Source: Burhinus oedicnemus (taxonomy: Eukaryota; Chordata; Aves; Charadriiformes; Burhinidae). Taken from it: 64,000 nt of DNA. Below are positions 23,237 to 35,292 of this stretch, piece after piece. The position numbers and the translations under genes are program-made. Below the pieces are notes generated by a model, which saw only the letters and a program-made list of their open reading frames with translations, was not told the origin of the DNA and ran no database searches. Positions within the stretch are counted from its first letter, which is position 1; each line of letters begins with the position of its first letter. Location: assembly GCA_008921705.1 (NCBI GenBank), contig VFFE01007789.1, positions 2,173,285 to 2,237,284 on the forward strand, read 5' to 3'.

Positions 23237-25337
23237 ATCACGGAATCATGGAATCGCGGAATCACAGAATTTTCAGAGTTGGAAGGGACCTCTAGAGATC
23301 ATCTAGTCCAACTCCCCTGCTAAAGCAGGAATGCTTAGAGCACATTACTCAGGACTGCATCCAGGCAGGTCTTGAAAATCTCCAGAAAAGGGGACTCCAC
23401 TACTTCCCTGGGCAGCCTGTTCCAGTGCTCTGTCACCCTCACCGTAAAGAAGTTTTTTCTCGTGTTTGAATGGAACTTTCTGTGTTCCAACTTGTGCCCG
23501 TTGCCCCTCGTCCTGTCACTGGGAACCACTGAAAAGAGTCTGCCTCCATCCTCCTTCAACCCACCCTTTAGACACCTCTAAGCAAGAATCAGGTCTCATC
23601 TCAGCCTTCTCTTCTCCAGGCTCAAAAGTCCCAGCTCTCTCAGCCTGTCCTCAGAAGGGAGGTGCTCCAATCCCCCAATCATCTTTGTTGCCCTACGCTG
23701 GACTCTCTCCAGTAGTTCCCTGTCCTGCTTGAGCTGGGGAGACCAGAACTGGACACAGTATTCCAGTTGTGGCCTCACCAGTGCCGAGTAGAGGGGCAGA
23801 ATGACCTCCCTCGACCTACTGGCCACACTCTTCCCTATGCAGCCCAGCGTTCCATTGGCCTTCCTGGCAACAAGAGCACATTGCTGGCTCATGGATAATT
23901 TACTATCCACCAGGACCCCCCGATCCTTCTCCTCAGAACTGCTTTCCAGCAGGTCCACCCCTAGCCTATACTGGTGCCTAGCATTCTTCCTCCCCAGGTG
24001 CAGGACCCTACACTTGCTCTTGCTGAACCTCATTAGGTTCTTCTCTGCCCAGCACTCCAGCCTGTCCAGGTCATGCTGGATGGCAGCGTGGCCCTCGGGA
24101 GTGTCAGCCACCCCTCCCAGTTTGGTATCATCAGCGAACTTGCTGAGGATACACTCTGTCCCCTCATCCAGGTCACTGACGAATATATTGAACAAGATTG
24201 GACCGAGTATTGGCCCCTAGGGGACACCACTGGTTACAGGCCTCCAACTTGACACTGCTCCATTAATCACAACCCTCTGAGTTCTGTCACACAGCCAGCT
24301 CTCAATCCACCTCGCTCTCTCCTCATCTAGCCCACACTTCCTCAGCTTCCTAATGAGGGTGTTATGGGAGACAGTGTCAAAAGCCTTGCTGAAATCAAGG
24401 GAGATGACATCTACTGCTCTCCCCTCATCCAGCCAACCAGTTATAACATCATAGAAGGCTATCAGATTGGTCAAGCATGATTTACCCTTGGTAAATCCGT
24501 GTTGACCACTTCCAATAACTTCCTGTTCTTCAACGTGTTTGGAGATGACTTCCAAAACAAGTTGCTCCATTACCTTCCCAGGGACAGAGGTGACACTAAC
24601 TGGCCTGTAGTTTCTTCTTGCCTTTGTTGAAGATTGGAGCAATGTTGACCTTCTTCCAGTCCTCAGGCACCTCTCCTGTTCCCCATGACTTTCCAAAGAT
24701 GATGGAGAGTGGTCTAGCAATAACATCTGCCAGCTCTCTCAGCACTCGCGGGTGCATCCCATCAGGGCCCCTGGACTTATGGATGTCCAGCTTGGCCAAG
24801 TGGTCTCTAACCCGATCCTCTCAACTGAGGGAAAATCTTCCTCTCTCCAGACCTTCCCCCTTGCCTCCAGGGTCTGGGATTCATGAGGGACAGCTTTAGC
24901 AGTGAAGACCCAAGGAAAGAAGGCATTCAGTAACTCTGCCTTCTCTATGTCTTCCACCACTTGGGCACCCATCTCATTCATCAGTGGGCCTACATTTTCC
25001 CTAGTCTTCCTTTTTCTGTTGATATACTGAAAGCACCTCTTCTTATTATCTTTAACCGCAGTGGCCAAGCTGAGTTCTGCTTGGGCTTTGGGCCTTCTAA
25101 TTTTCCCCCTGCATAGCTTCACTACATCTTGGTATTCCTCATAAGTTGCCAACCCCCTTTTCCAAAGAATGTAAACTTTCCTTTTGTTCCTGAGGTCCAG
25201 CCAAAGCTCTCTGTTTAGCCAGGCTGGTCTTCTTCCCCATTGGCTCATTTTTCGGGACACGGGGATGGCCTTCTCCTGTGCTTCTAAGAGTTTGTGCTTG
25301 AAGTATGACCAGCCTTCCTAGGCACCTTTGCCCTTCA
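23237..25337 (-). mobile_element. CR1 LINE, minus strand, about 2.1 kb, young
   Basis: This is the longest CR1 copy in the window, read from 25337 down to 23237. It covers the linker after the endonuclease, the whole RT domain, the C-terminal tail and the 3' UTR, but lacks the endonuclease and ORF1 (a full CR1 is about 4.5 kb). The 3' end carries four tandem 8-base units on the minus strand (ATTCTGTG, ATTCCGCG, ATTCCATG, ATTCCGTG) at 23237-23272. It is the same subfamily as the copy at 62828-64000; over the first 330 aligned bases I count roughly 13 differences by eye, so both are young for avian CR1. The right border is set where similarity to the CR1 block after GACCAGCCTTCCTAGG fades into an A run. 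Confidence 0.95.
23335..25260 (-). pseudogene. CR1 ORF2 reverse transcriptase, disrupted
   Basis: The reading order on the minus strand is as follows. A linker block (25260 to about 24825, with KLCRGKIRR and YINRKRKT) comes first. A segment with [17 protein letters not shown] lies in a second frame (24799-24620). Then the RT core lies back in the first frame (24726-24217), with NYRPVS, GFTKGKSCLTNL and the motif A SLDFSKAFDTVSHN. The segment 24195-23596 has motif [10 protein letters not shown] and the thumb. The tail 23559-23335 has [20 protein letters not shown] and [10 protein letters not shown]. Breaks are a 1-base deletion near 24823 (the 63-kb copy has the extra C), a second frame change near 24605-24620, TAG at 24217-24219 in place of the glutamine of VPQG, TGA at 23596-23598 in place of a glycine codon, and TAG at 23578-23580. 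Both aspartates of FADD are intact, but the gene is dead. Confidence 0.92.
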
Positions 25338-25594
25338 AAAAAATTTAAGTCCTCTCATCGAGGACGTATCGGAAATTAAACTGATAGGTATATCAGTATA
25401 TATAGGTATATATACCTATGCACATTAATCTTTCATGTCACAGCTGTCTATGACTTTTTAAATGCTGTAAATCTCTACAGAGTAGGTGCATTTTTTATGG
25501 TCAGAAGATTGCCACCCCCAGGCTAGATATCCAAAATAAGTGCATGTGGAAAACTGTTGGAGACGTCAATCAGGGAAGGCTCATGCATATGGGT
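25338..25594. other. Spacer between two divergent CR1 copies
   Basis: About 260 bases separate the truncated 5' end of the minus-strand CR1 from the older plus-strand CR1. It holds an AT-rich palindrome at 25402-25419 (listed separately) and nothing else recognised. Confidence 0.6.
25402..25419. repeat. 18-base perfect palindrome
   Basis: ATAGGTATATATACCTAT is self-complementary over its whole length. A partial copy of its left half (ATAGGTATAT) lies about 18 bases upstream. Being AT-rich and dinucleotide-like, it may be a simple-sequence product. Confidence 0.9.
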
Positions 25595-26450
25595 GGTGCT
25601 TAACGTCTCAAAGTCAAAGCAGCAGGTGGTTACAAGTGGAGTTCCTCGGGGGTCATTTTTGTGGTATTCAAAATCTTTATAAATTATTGAGGTGATGGAA
25701 TGGAATGCACACTCACCAAGTCTGGGGACGACACCAAGCTAGAAGGAGAGGCAGATATAGCAGAGACAAGAGCCACCTTAGGAAGCGAGAGCTTAGCAGG
25801 CTGGAAGACTGGACTAACATGAAATGCATGAGGTTTAACAAAGATGTAAAGCCTTGCATGTGGGACAGAATAAACCCCAGCAGCAACATAGACTGGAGTC
25901 TCACTAACCAGAGTGTGGCTTTGGAAGTACTGGTGGACAATAAGCTGAACATGAGTCAGCAGTTGTCCCATTGCAACAATGAAGGCAAACGACGACCTGG
26001 GCTGCATTAGTAAAAGTATAGTCAGCAGATCGAGGTGTCATGATTTCGCTTTGCTGCACCTGGAACACTGTGACCCATTTGAGTTTCCCCATTTCAAGAG
26101 AGACATTGGCAAAATGAAGAAGTCCATTGAGGGCCACCAAGATGATCAGACATTTGGAGAACTTGAGGCATAAAGAAAGGCTCAAGGAACTGGATTTTGC
26201 TCAGACAAAACAAAAGAAGGTTTTGGGGATCTAATCAGCCTTGCAATATTTAACAGGTGGTTACAGAGAAGACAGAGATACTCTTCACAAGGATAAATGA
26301 TAACATGACAAGAGGAAAAGGACACAAGTAACTTCAAGAGGAAATCATTGCGGGTATAAGAAAAAAATTCCTTAACAAAAGAATAATTCAACATTGCAAT
26401 AGATTGCACAGAAAACTGGGGGAATCGCTTCAATTGAGGCTGCACCCTGT
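25595..26450 (+). mobile_element. CR1 LINE, plus strand, old and decayed
   Basis: This is an ORF2 and tail fragment of CR1 with many indels. Matching islands in order: GTGGTTACAAGTGGAGTTCC (the VTSGVPQG region), ACTCACCAAGTCTGGGGACG ACACCAAGCT (the FADDTKL region, decayed), a frame at 25705-26010 with RLEDWTNMKCMRFNKD and VLVDNKLNMSQQ, then CACCTGGAACACTG (the LEYC region) and AGGCATAAAGAAAGGCTCA (thumb). The divergence is far greater than in the neighbouring minus-strand copy, so this insertion is much older. No frame is intact. Confidence 0.88.
25705..26010 (+). pseudogene. CR1 ORF2 fragment, decayed
   Basis: The 101-codon frame keeps recognisable CR1 ORF2 blocks: RLEDWTNMKCMRFNKD near residues 36-51 and VLVDNKLNMSQQ near residues 76-87. 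Between them the usual HLGRNNP block is unrecognisable (MWDRINPSSNIDW). The catalytic FADD lies upstream and is lost. It is a dead fragment of an old insertion, not a gene. Confidence 0.8.
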
Positions 26451-29400
26451 AGAAAGCCTTTATCTTGTTCCAGTTCTTGCCCCTGTCAAAATTCTAAATG
26501 GCTTTAGAAGAAAAACCCACCAAACTTGGAAAAGGTAATTTCTAAATATTTTTTTTACAATTTACTGTGACTACCTCAACTTTTGGTAAGAACAGAACTG
26601 TTATTTAATTCTGTATTTATGTATTTAAAATGTAACCGTCTTCCTTCATGTGAACAACTACTATATAGTTTGATTCCATTAATTCTGTGAACGCCTAAAT
26701 TGCAATTGAAACACAACATTCAAAAGTTTCACTAATAAACTTTCCCAAATGGTTTCTGTAAGAAACACTAATGTGAAATCACTCAACAAAGAGTTCAAAC
26801 TCTAAACTGAACATTATTTTTTATTCCCCAAAATGTACTCTTAGGCTTTTTAGATGTTTACAAGCTGTGTGTTTTTTTCTTAATGAAAAATTATTTATGT
26901 GCTGGCAAAACTGAGGTATTTAAGCAGTCAGGCTCACAAATTTAATTGCATGTCATAAAGTCCATCTCTTTTTATCAGCATCCATTAAAATAACATTTAT
27001 TTAAATCATATAGTAATGGCTTAACAAGCTGAAAGAAATTCATGTCAAATCAAAGCCAAACTCTGCTGGAAGCATTCCAAACACACTGTTTGGACATACA
27101 TATAAAGAGCTCCCTTTGTACTGGGGCGGGGCGGGGGGAGCCCGTTACTAAGATGACTTCTGCAGCACTGGCCTGACCTACAGCTTATTTAAATCAGTAG
27201 AAATCTTTTCATTGGTATCTTGGGCTTTGGATTAGCCCTGTGTGCATTTCTGTTTACTTTGCCAAACACTCCAGTTTCCCCCTACCTTACCAAGCACCTG
27301 GGAGTTACTCAAGGCAATTATACTCAACATAAAGAAATAGTCTGTTTGCAACATTTTCCAGGATAGCTGATATGAAAGAATTATCAAATCTGAGCAAGAC
27401 TTTACCTTCTTATGTAAAACAGTTCTCTAGTATAATCTTTTGCTGTATTATAAACATCTTAAAAGTTCAGAAATATAAGTAGTATATAAGTATAATATTC
27501 AGCTAGGGAAGACTTCAGTGTTCTAATTAGTGTTATATTAGTTAATGCTTCAACACTGTTTTTCATATTTCCCTTTGATAATTATCACACTTTCTCCTTG
27601 ACTTTGTCTCCTATAAACGTAACAACTTCAATACTGGAGGCTGAGAATCTTCAAATTTCATTTAACCAGGCTCTGAACTCACAATGATACCAAGCAACAT
27701 TTTGCCAATTCTTTAATTAGGTTTTCCAGAAACTATTTTTGAACTGTCAGATTCATGCCGCTTCGAGAGTTAGTTTCTATCGAATTCAAATATGAAAAAG
27801 ACAAGAGCAGAAATGCAGACTGAAAACAAAGTTGAAAAAAGATCATTTCCAGTCACTGACAACACATCAAAATATGCCATTGATTTAAATTGATACAATC
27901 TAGCCATCTGCATAGTTCATCTAATATTATTGCTAAGTAGCATGAGAGTTCAAAGTTAAAGTCCTGCATTTAGCAAGATAGGGAGGGGGACTATACAGAG
28001 ATTCATCAGGTCATTGAGTCTTGTCTCATGTAAACAATCCTGAATATATTGCTATTCACAAAGTTTTCATGGTCCATCTTAAAAGCAAGTTGGGAGTTTT
28101 TTTCTCTGTTATTTAGATGATGGTTAGAAACCTTCTAATTTAGAGCCTATATTTATTCATGGCTAATTCATACATTTATTTTACTTTGTACCAACATGTA
28201 ATTTAGCTTAGATAATACCACTCTCAGTAGCTACATGAAGGGAGAAAGAGATGTAGAGTAACAGGGAAAGAGAAACCTCAGCATGCATTTTTTTTTCTAG
28301 ACTTAAGCTTTGTTTGTCTCCATTTGTAAGCTAAAAAATAGCGGACACCATAAAATCAAATTCTTAAATCAATTTGTCAAACCCATTTAAAAAATAGTAA
28401 TGTTCTCACATGGTTTGTAGCTATGAAATATATGACTGCAAAACCTGAGTGGCAAAGTAAAGGATGGGAAACACCAAAATCTGTAGGAGCAAAATGCAAC
28501 TACTGAGGGAAGGGCTTCCTCTAATACGGAGGACTAATTTCTCTGATGACAGAAGCGGGTCCAGTCCCCAGAAATGTCTTTACCACGAGAATATGCAGCC
28601 CAGAAGTTTTACATCAGTAAAATTGAAAGACTTTTGTCTGCAGAAATGAGACCTTCAAGCCTTAGTTTACTAAGGAGGCCTTTGGGAGTACAGCAATTCA
28701 CAGTGAACTAACACTCCAGGCTATCAATTAGACAATTTTGGATCAATGAGTGAGAGCGCTAAGATGACTTCTGCGTTAAATACATTCTAAGTGTTCCCTT
28801 TAAGCAACATGTAGAGATATAACTAAAATTCATTTGAATTCTTAAAAATAACTGAAATAATATTCTGCAAGCACTATACATTAAACAGTCATGAATCTTT
28901 GGCTTGATGTAATCACAGAAAGCCTGCTCTAAGGTCTCCACAATTCAGTGCTCTTCATCTTAAAAGTTTCTGTAAGCATAAGGAAAGTATACAGACCTAT
29001 ATAGATGAATCCTATTTGTAATTTGATAGCATTCTGGAGAAACTTCTCTAAGGCTGTTTTTTATTTTTACGGTCAACATCTCTATATATTTTTTCCCTGC
29101 CCTGAAGTTGTGATATCATTGTGTATTAAATTCTACAGTGCATCCACAAGCAAACAAAAATCTAACAAGAGCTTTAAAATTTTACTATTAAGCTCTGTGG
29201 GATTTCCGATGAAATAGAAGTTTTTTCTCATGTGCTAGGGATGTCAACACAATGGTTTGCAGTTATGTTGCAAAATTAGCTTGAAGCTTTACTGGTGAAA
29301 CTGCTGTCTGCTTTGAGCAATGGGAGTGAAATCAGTCCTTTGAAGAACCCTGCTGGACATCAAACCTGCACTTGAACACAGTGCAAAACTGAAAAAATTC

Positions 29401-31515
29401 CCCAGCCTCATCATTCCCTCCTCCCCAAACCAAAGGAGCAACAAGAAAACCTACCTGATACATCAGACAACCTTCGCAGGAATGTAATGGCTCAACTAAA
29501 ATAGGGGTGCAGTATTGCTTTCACTGTCTTTGCAAATGAGAATGCTGGACTGTCACATCACTTTTGACTCTGAACTAGTCTGATCTATTATTACACCAGA
29601 TTAACATAACAGTCAAGCAGAAACTGTGTGTGACTTCTCATGTTAACAGTTCCAACAGATTTAATGGCATTTTTTAAAGGTCTTTTATTCTGTCTCACAT
29701 CTGTCAGATTAAACCACATTCCATTCATTAAAATTAATCTTTCCTCATTCCTAGACTTCAGATTTTTCCTATGCCTTGCTTCCATGTCCAAACACCCCTC
29801 TTTTCAATCTTAACACTGAGATTTTAAATTATAGTCTCTCTTCCCAGTTAGGAGCAGCAGAACAGGATTCAATGTGTAAGCAATCAGTAATGTCCTCTAA
29901 GAGCAACCGATGCTAAACACTATTTCTGCTTCTTGCCAAAGAATCACTGCACGTTAATTCCACAATGTCCCTGCCAATTACATATGTGCATTGTTATCAC
30001 ACTGGAAAAAAAAGCCTTCAGTCCTATAGGCCGTGCATGTGCCATCTTTAAATTCTGAGTACAGATCAGGACATAGAGACAGCATTGAATAATGATTTGA
30101 ACACTTTTTATTTAGATGTATAGTCACAATTCAGCAGCTGAAAAATTCACCACCAAACATTCTGCCACAGAAGAACTACAGGAATATAACAAAATATATA
30201 ATAGGTCATGAAACATGAACCAGTCATGATTTTAACTATTCACTAGCCAGGGTTAAAAAGCTCCTCAACATTTGTATTTCTCAAGCAAAATGTCCTTTTA
30301 CTTTCACTCAAGGAGCTCTCAAGTTATAAAGCTCTTTGTGCCTGTACACAATTGCAGAGGTCCAGCAGGCCTCCTGTTTGAGCACAATCAGCTCTGCCAG
30401 CTAAAATTAAGGCCTGTGTGCCCCTTTCCTTTTGAAATTACTTGGGGTTTTTTGATGAAGCCACAAGAGGCAAGGATCACTGGTTTTGTCTGTTTTCTCT
30501 TGTAGCTAAATAAAATTTGAAGGAACATGCTCATGTTTTGTATCACCTGGGACATCATATTATTATCTTTAGGAAAAACTGATTCTATTTTATGTTCTTC
30601 TATCACTACAGTGATAAGTAGGTTACTTTACAGAGTAATAGTCAAGGCTTCTTTAAGAGGCTGACTAGTGGTAAATTTAAGTGACATTGCCTGTACAGGC
30701 ACTTGACTGATAGGGCAAAGACCTTTACTGCTTCTGTGTAAAGCTAAAGATATTTCAAAAAAGTTTTGCTACAATATTAGCTCAGGGCTTATTCTCCTTG
30801 CCTGAGCAAATACTCAGCTAATCAAGATATGGAAATCTTCTGATTTTGTAATACAGATAAGTACTCAGCTGCAAAACGTTAGATACCAGATATTTACCAG
30901 ACAACAGATTCCTTGGACCAAGTTTTTCAGGCCTTTTGAAAACAGCTCTTCACTACAGAAAACAACCATAGCACCATAACGAAGGTTACAATTACTCCCA
31001 ATGGTAGGGAACCATCAGAAAGTACCAACTCCTTGTCATTGCCTTAACTGAACAGACACATTTCTCTTTGCTGACTATCAACAAATTGTCTGGCCTACAA
31101 TGGATTTTTATTACATTTTTCATTGAAGTAAATTGGGAATATCATACACATTTCACACTTATTTAAACCACTTGAAATTAAAATATGTTCATCTGTTGTG
31201 TTTCATCTGATTTTTACAGTTTATAACACACCATAAAAACACACTTTAATTTTACAATTACTTGTGCACTTTAATTTTTGTCCTCTCAGTTTAAGGGACT
31301 GGTATTATGCTATAGAAACCCAGACAACCATTCAAATAAGCTTAATTTCCTTTATATTTGGAAATAATATCTTTCGTTACAGTTAAATGCAATTTCAGAC
31401 ACCACAATGAACAGTGAAATCTTTTCAGAAAATGGCAACTGCTTTTTTATTTTAGAAACTAAGTTCTTTTGGGGGACATCTGGCACTTATTTCTGTTTAA
31501 ATTATCTTTCAAGGC

Positions 31516-31530
31516 AATAATAATAATAAT
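31516..31530. repeat. (AAT)5 microsatellite
   Basis: Five uninterrupted AAT units lie in AT-rich sequence. Confidence 0.9.
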
Positions 31531-33659
31531 GCAACTGTGTTTGCTAATAGGAATCTTATAATGCCTTCCTGCTATTGTAAGGTGTTTCTGTTAATTTTTC
31601 TCCACAGGAGCTCTACTGAAATTTCAAAGGTCTCGGTGTAGTCTGTGGGTAAAAATCAGGCTGAGATAAGCAGAGGCAGCTACATGAACTTATCAGGGGC
31701 CATTTTCATTTACACTATGAAAAAAATTTATCTTTTGATTGTCTCCAGACAATCAAGAAAGGACCTTGAGGCATAATTTTATGCAGTATAATGGAATGAT
31801 TCCAGAATGTTGCTGGCAATGATATGGACTGTATATTCGCAAACATGAAAGTTTCAGGCTATAAACTATTTAGTACAATGTATGCAATCTGGTTTTATTT
31901 ATACTAGGACCTTACACCCTACTCACTCCGGTGATCCCTTTCCAACCTACTTCATCCTTTATTCTTCTACTATGATCACTTCACAACCGTCTCCCCCTGA
32001 GGTTACACAGAGACCTACTTCTGCTCTGTCAAGTGAAAACTATACCCGTTTGTCCTACACGTAATCACTTATTCAAATCCTCCAATATTTACCATCTCAA
32101 CAGCTCTCTTGGCTCACCTGTTATCACCATTATTTGCAAGCTTCTCCTTCTGCCACATCTTACCTTAGTAAGAACCTCTTAGTGTAGCTAATTGCCTCCA
32201 CACATACTCACTCCTTCAGAGTTACTCTGATATTTGCATTATCCAAATTCCTAATCCTATCACCAAGTCAGCTCTAGATTTCTAATTAACGTACTAGTTA
32301 TCCCCCTTTTCCCCAGGCAATTGGGAAGCAGTTTTGTGATGAATTTGATGTGTAGTTAAACCTGTGGAGCTAAATGTGGAGCTACTATTTAACTTAATAT
32401 ACAAGCAATACAATTGCCAAGCATGCTGCCAATATGGGAGAGTATCTTTTAGGTCAAATGGTAGTCGTCAGTTATTTGATACCAAGAAAACGATCAGTCA
32501 TAATGTTAAAATACCAAATTGCAAAAAAGGAAACAACATCATACCTAAATATTTCAAGATTTAATTCTGCTGATAATCTGTGGAACTGTATTCTTGCAAA
32601 TCAGAGGACAAAGCCTAGGCTTTTATTTGAATGAAAACACAAAATAGCAAGTTTGGACATTCTTCACATGAAAAGTTTGCTTTATATTTTGACATCTGCA
32701 AACTGATTAATGTGAAAAAGATGCTGCCTTTCTTAACCTACATTTCTAAGGATTACTTAGGTTTGAAAAAGCAGAAGAAACAGTTTTTCAGCAGCAAGGC
32801 CATGATCTAACTAGCACTATCGAATCCAAAATAGAGGCTCTGTTTTGCTATTACAAGGCAGGGTCAACAATCAAAAGATAGGAAGGTAATTAAAGATTTG
32901 ACTTAAGACTAGGCCTACATGGTTTTAGGAGACTGAAGGCATTGTTTTCTTAAGACTCTATTAAATAAAAATAAAGCTACACACACATGACCAAGAAGCT
33001 CCAAGCTGAGGCAAACCATTTAACAACCCCGCTATAGAGTCTTGACATAATGGTCCTTCTGCTTTTATGGAACTGACATCCAACATTTCTCTTAGAAAAA
33101 GTATCCAAGTGAAGAAGCCATAGTTTCACAGCTTTTCCCCACCTCCCTGGGAACCAGCTAAAATTCATCTGGAAGGATTCACCAAGATCTTCCTTTAGTA
33201 TTTATTCTGGAATCAAGGAGGTGGGTTGATCCACATGCCAATTGTTCTGCATTGCAGCTGATCAAGTGGATATTCAGGAGAATATCTTATCAGAACTTAA
33301 TGTGGCCTGAAACAGCGCTAATGCCTGCTGGGCTCCTCCCTATCTGCTACTTTGCAGGCAGAGTGATCTCACTCAGCATAGCAATACTGCTTGTAATAAG
33401 GCAGGAAAAGATAGAGGTGGAAGCACAAAAGTAAAATGAAAATAGCACTAGAAGATTCCCTTTCCTACAAATTCTCAGAATTTGCCACTAGCATCTCTTT
33501 TCCTACTTCTGCTATTTGCCACCTCCTTGAACAGAAAGAAGCCAAACAAAATTCTTCCACCCTTGGGGTAGTTACCTGCAGTTCTTAGAGAGGTAAAAGA
33601 ATTGCCTTTGTTCCCTCCTGTGAATTCCTCACAGAAAGGAGTAATCAAACATGTAATTT

Positions 33660-33960
33660 GAAAGTTGTCATGAAAATAAGGCAGCAGGAGGTGTAGCATT
33701 GATTGCAGAGGTGGAGAAAAAAAGGACAGGCAAAAAAAAATTACTGGTAAAGTGAAAATAGGAATACAAAAAGAGATGAGAGAGACAACAAACAAGTAAA
33801 GGGAGGTGAAAGCCAAGAGGAATATAGGAGAGCAGTCAATAAAGTGATCAAGAGTAAATGAAAGAAGCAAACAGAAGAGTACATAGGAAGAGAGAAACAA
33901 ATGGATGCAGGAGTACTAAATGAAGTACCACAAGTCTAGAGAAGAGAGGGAAAACCCTTC
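33660..33960. repeat. Purine-rich strand, low complexity
   Basis: For about 300 bases the plus strand is dominated by A and G (runs such as GGAGAAAAAAAGGACAGG and GATGAGAGAGACAAC). This explains the 141-codon minus-strand frame at 33475-33900: its protein is a string of Phe, Leu, Ser and Pro from pyrimidine-rich codons and shows no domain. Confidence 0.7.
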
Positions 33961-35250
33961 CATGCTCATCTGTAAAGCCTAGTATATAAATACAAACTAA
34001 ATAAAAAGTGCAATCTAAATATCTAAATTTGAACCCCAAACTAGTAAAAATAACTTCATGTACTTCAAAAACAACTGCTTTAATCCTAAAAAATAATTAT
34101 TTTCCATACAAAATTGAATTAAATGTTCCTACATTTTCCCCATCTGGTTTTATCAAGCACTTCTTTTTTCAAGCAAAAATAAATATTCTCTCACTTATGT
34201 GCTACAATTACCTAGCATTGAAAAAGATAAGGCAGCATATACAGAAGTGGTGTCAGAGACAAAAAGTAAGTAAACAGGGAGTGAGTATTTTAGGTTTCTT
34301 TATTATTATTTCTTCTTATTACTAACTTCAGTTCTTTTATAGTATTGTTACTTTTAAAGTAATAATTTGATGTAATATTTTGGGGTGAGAAGACATAATT
34401 TCAAATTTTGATTCTGTTAATATTGATGAAAGAATGAACCCACTCAGAGAAAAAGAACAAAACCAAACTCAAGTCAAAATATGAACTTATTTTGTTGGAA
34501 AATTATCCTTCTAAATTAACTTCTTATCCCCACTGTCCTACTTCTACTGGGATTAAATCTATAAATAGGGAACCCTGCCTAAGATTTCACAGAAACTAAC
34601 AGCAGCTGCTTTTCATTTATGCTTCATTCATGAAGGCATTTACACTTGTGAGTGACTATTTTAATCAAGGGTTCCCATTAGGTTATCTGCATGCTAGATT
34701 TCACCTAACTACACACTTTATAGCTAAAGTAATAAAATTATCGCTTCCTCCAGATAGATAGGTAGGGAGTAAACTTACTACCAAAAAGTAATGTCATGTC
34801 AACTTTTCAAAAAAATTTTGTTTTGAATCTCCATTTGTTCTGCTGTTGTGCCATTATGGAATTCGCTTCTCATAATGGCAATTTGTTTATGAGGATGTCT
34901 GCTTTTAAGTGTTTACAGTCTGACAGAGAAAAAGTGAGCTACAGTGCAGCCAGCAAAAACTGAGAATATAAATATTAACGCCAAGAAAGACACTGCTCCC
35001 TACTGGCTCATCCAGATAAGAACAGAGAGCATTTTCCCTTTGTACTTCCCAAAGTAACAAATTATTTTTCCACAGGTAAACCACAGTTTTGAACTATAAA
35101 ACAAATATACAAAAATCAGTAGCCAGAAATATATTTTAAAAGTTGATTAGATGAAGCACACAACTGGTACGCTTTCTAAAGGAAAATTAAGTGATGAAAA
35201 TGCCAAATATCTCCAAAGCAATTCTTATTTATCTCTAAGCTTTATAAAGG

Positions 35251-35292
35251 GAAAAAAATAAAGCAAAACAAAACAAAACCACAACCAAAAAA
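35251..35292. repeat. A-rich (AAAAC)n low-complexity tract
   Basis: Units of AAAAC and AACC in an A-rich run of about 40 bases. Confidence 0.75.

Noticed and set aside
23372..24220. Plus-strand open frames over the CR1 copy (for example 139 codons at 23801-24220)
   Set aside because: These are antisense shadows of the CR1 ORF2, which is clearly coded on the minus strand by the FADDTKLGG and SLDFSKAFDTV motifs.
27123..27140. G-rich patch GGGGCGGGGCGGGGGG as a G-quadruplex or GC-box promoter
   Set aside because: It has only three separated G runs, so it is not a canonical quadruplex, and the surroundings are AT-rich with no CpG-island or gene start.
33475..33900. 141-codon minus-strand open frame
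   Set aside because: It is a by-product of the purine-rich plus strand; the Phe/Leu/Ser-rich translation is low complexity.
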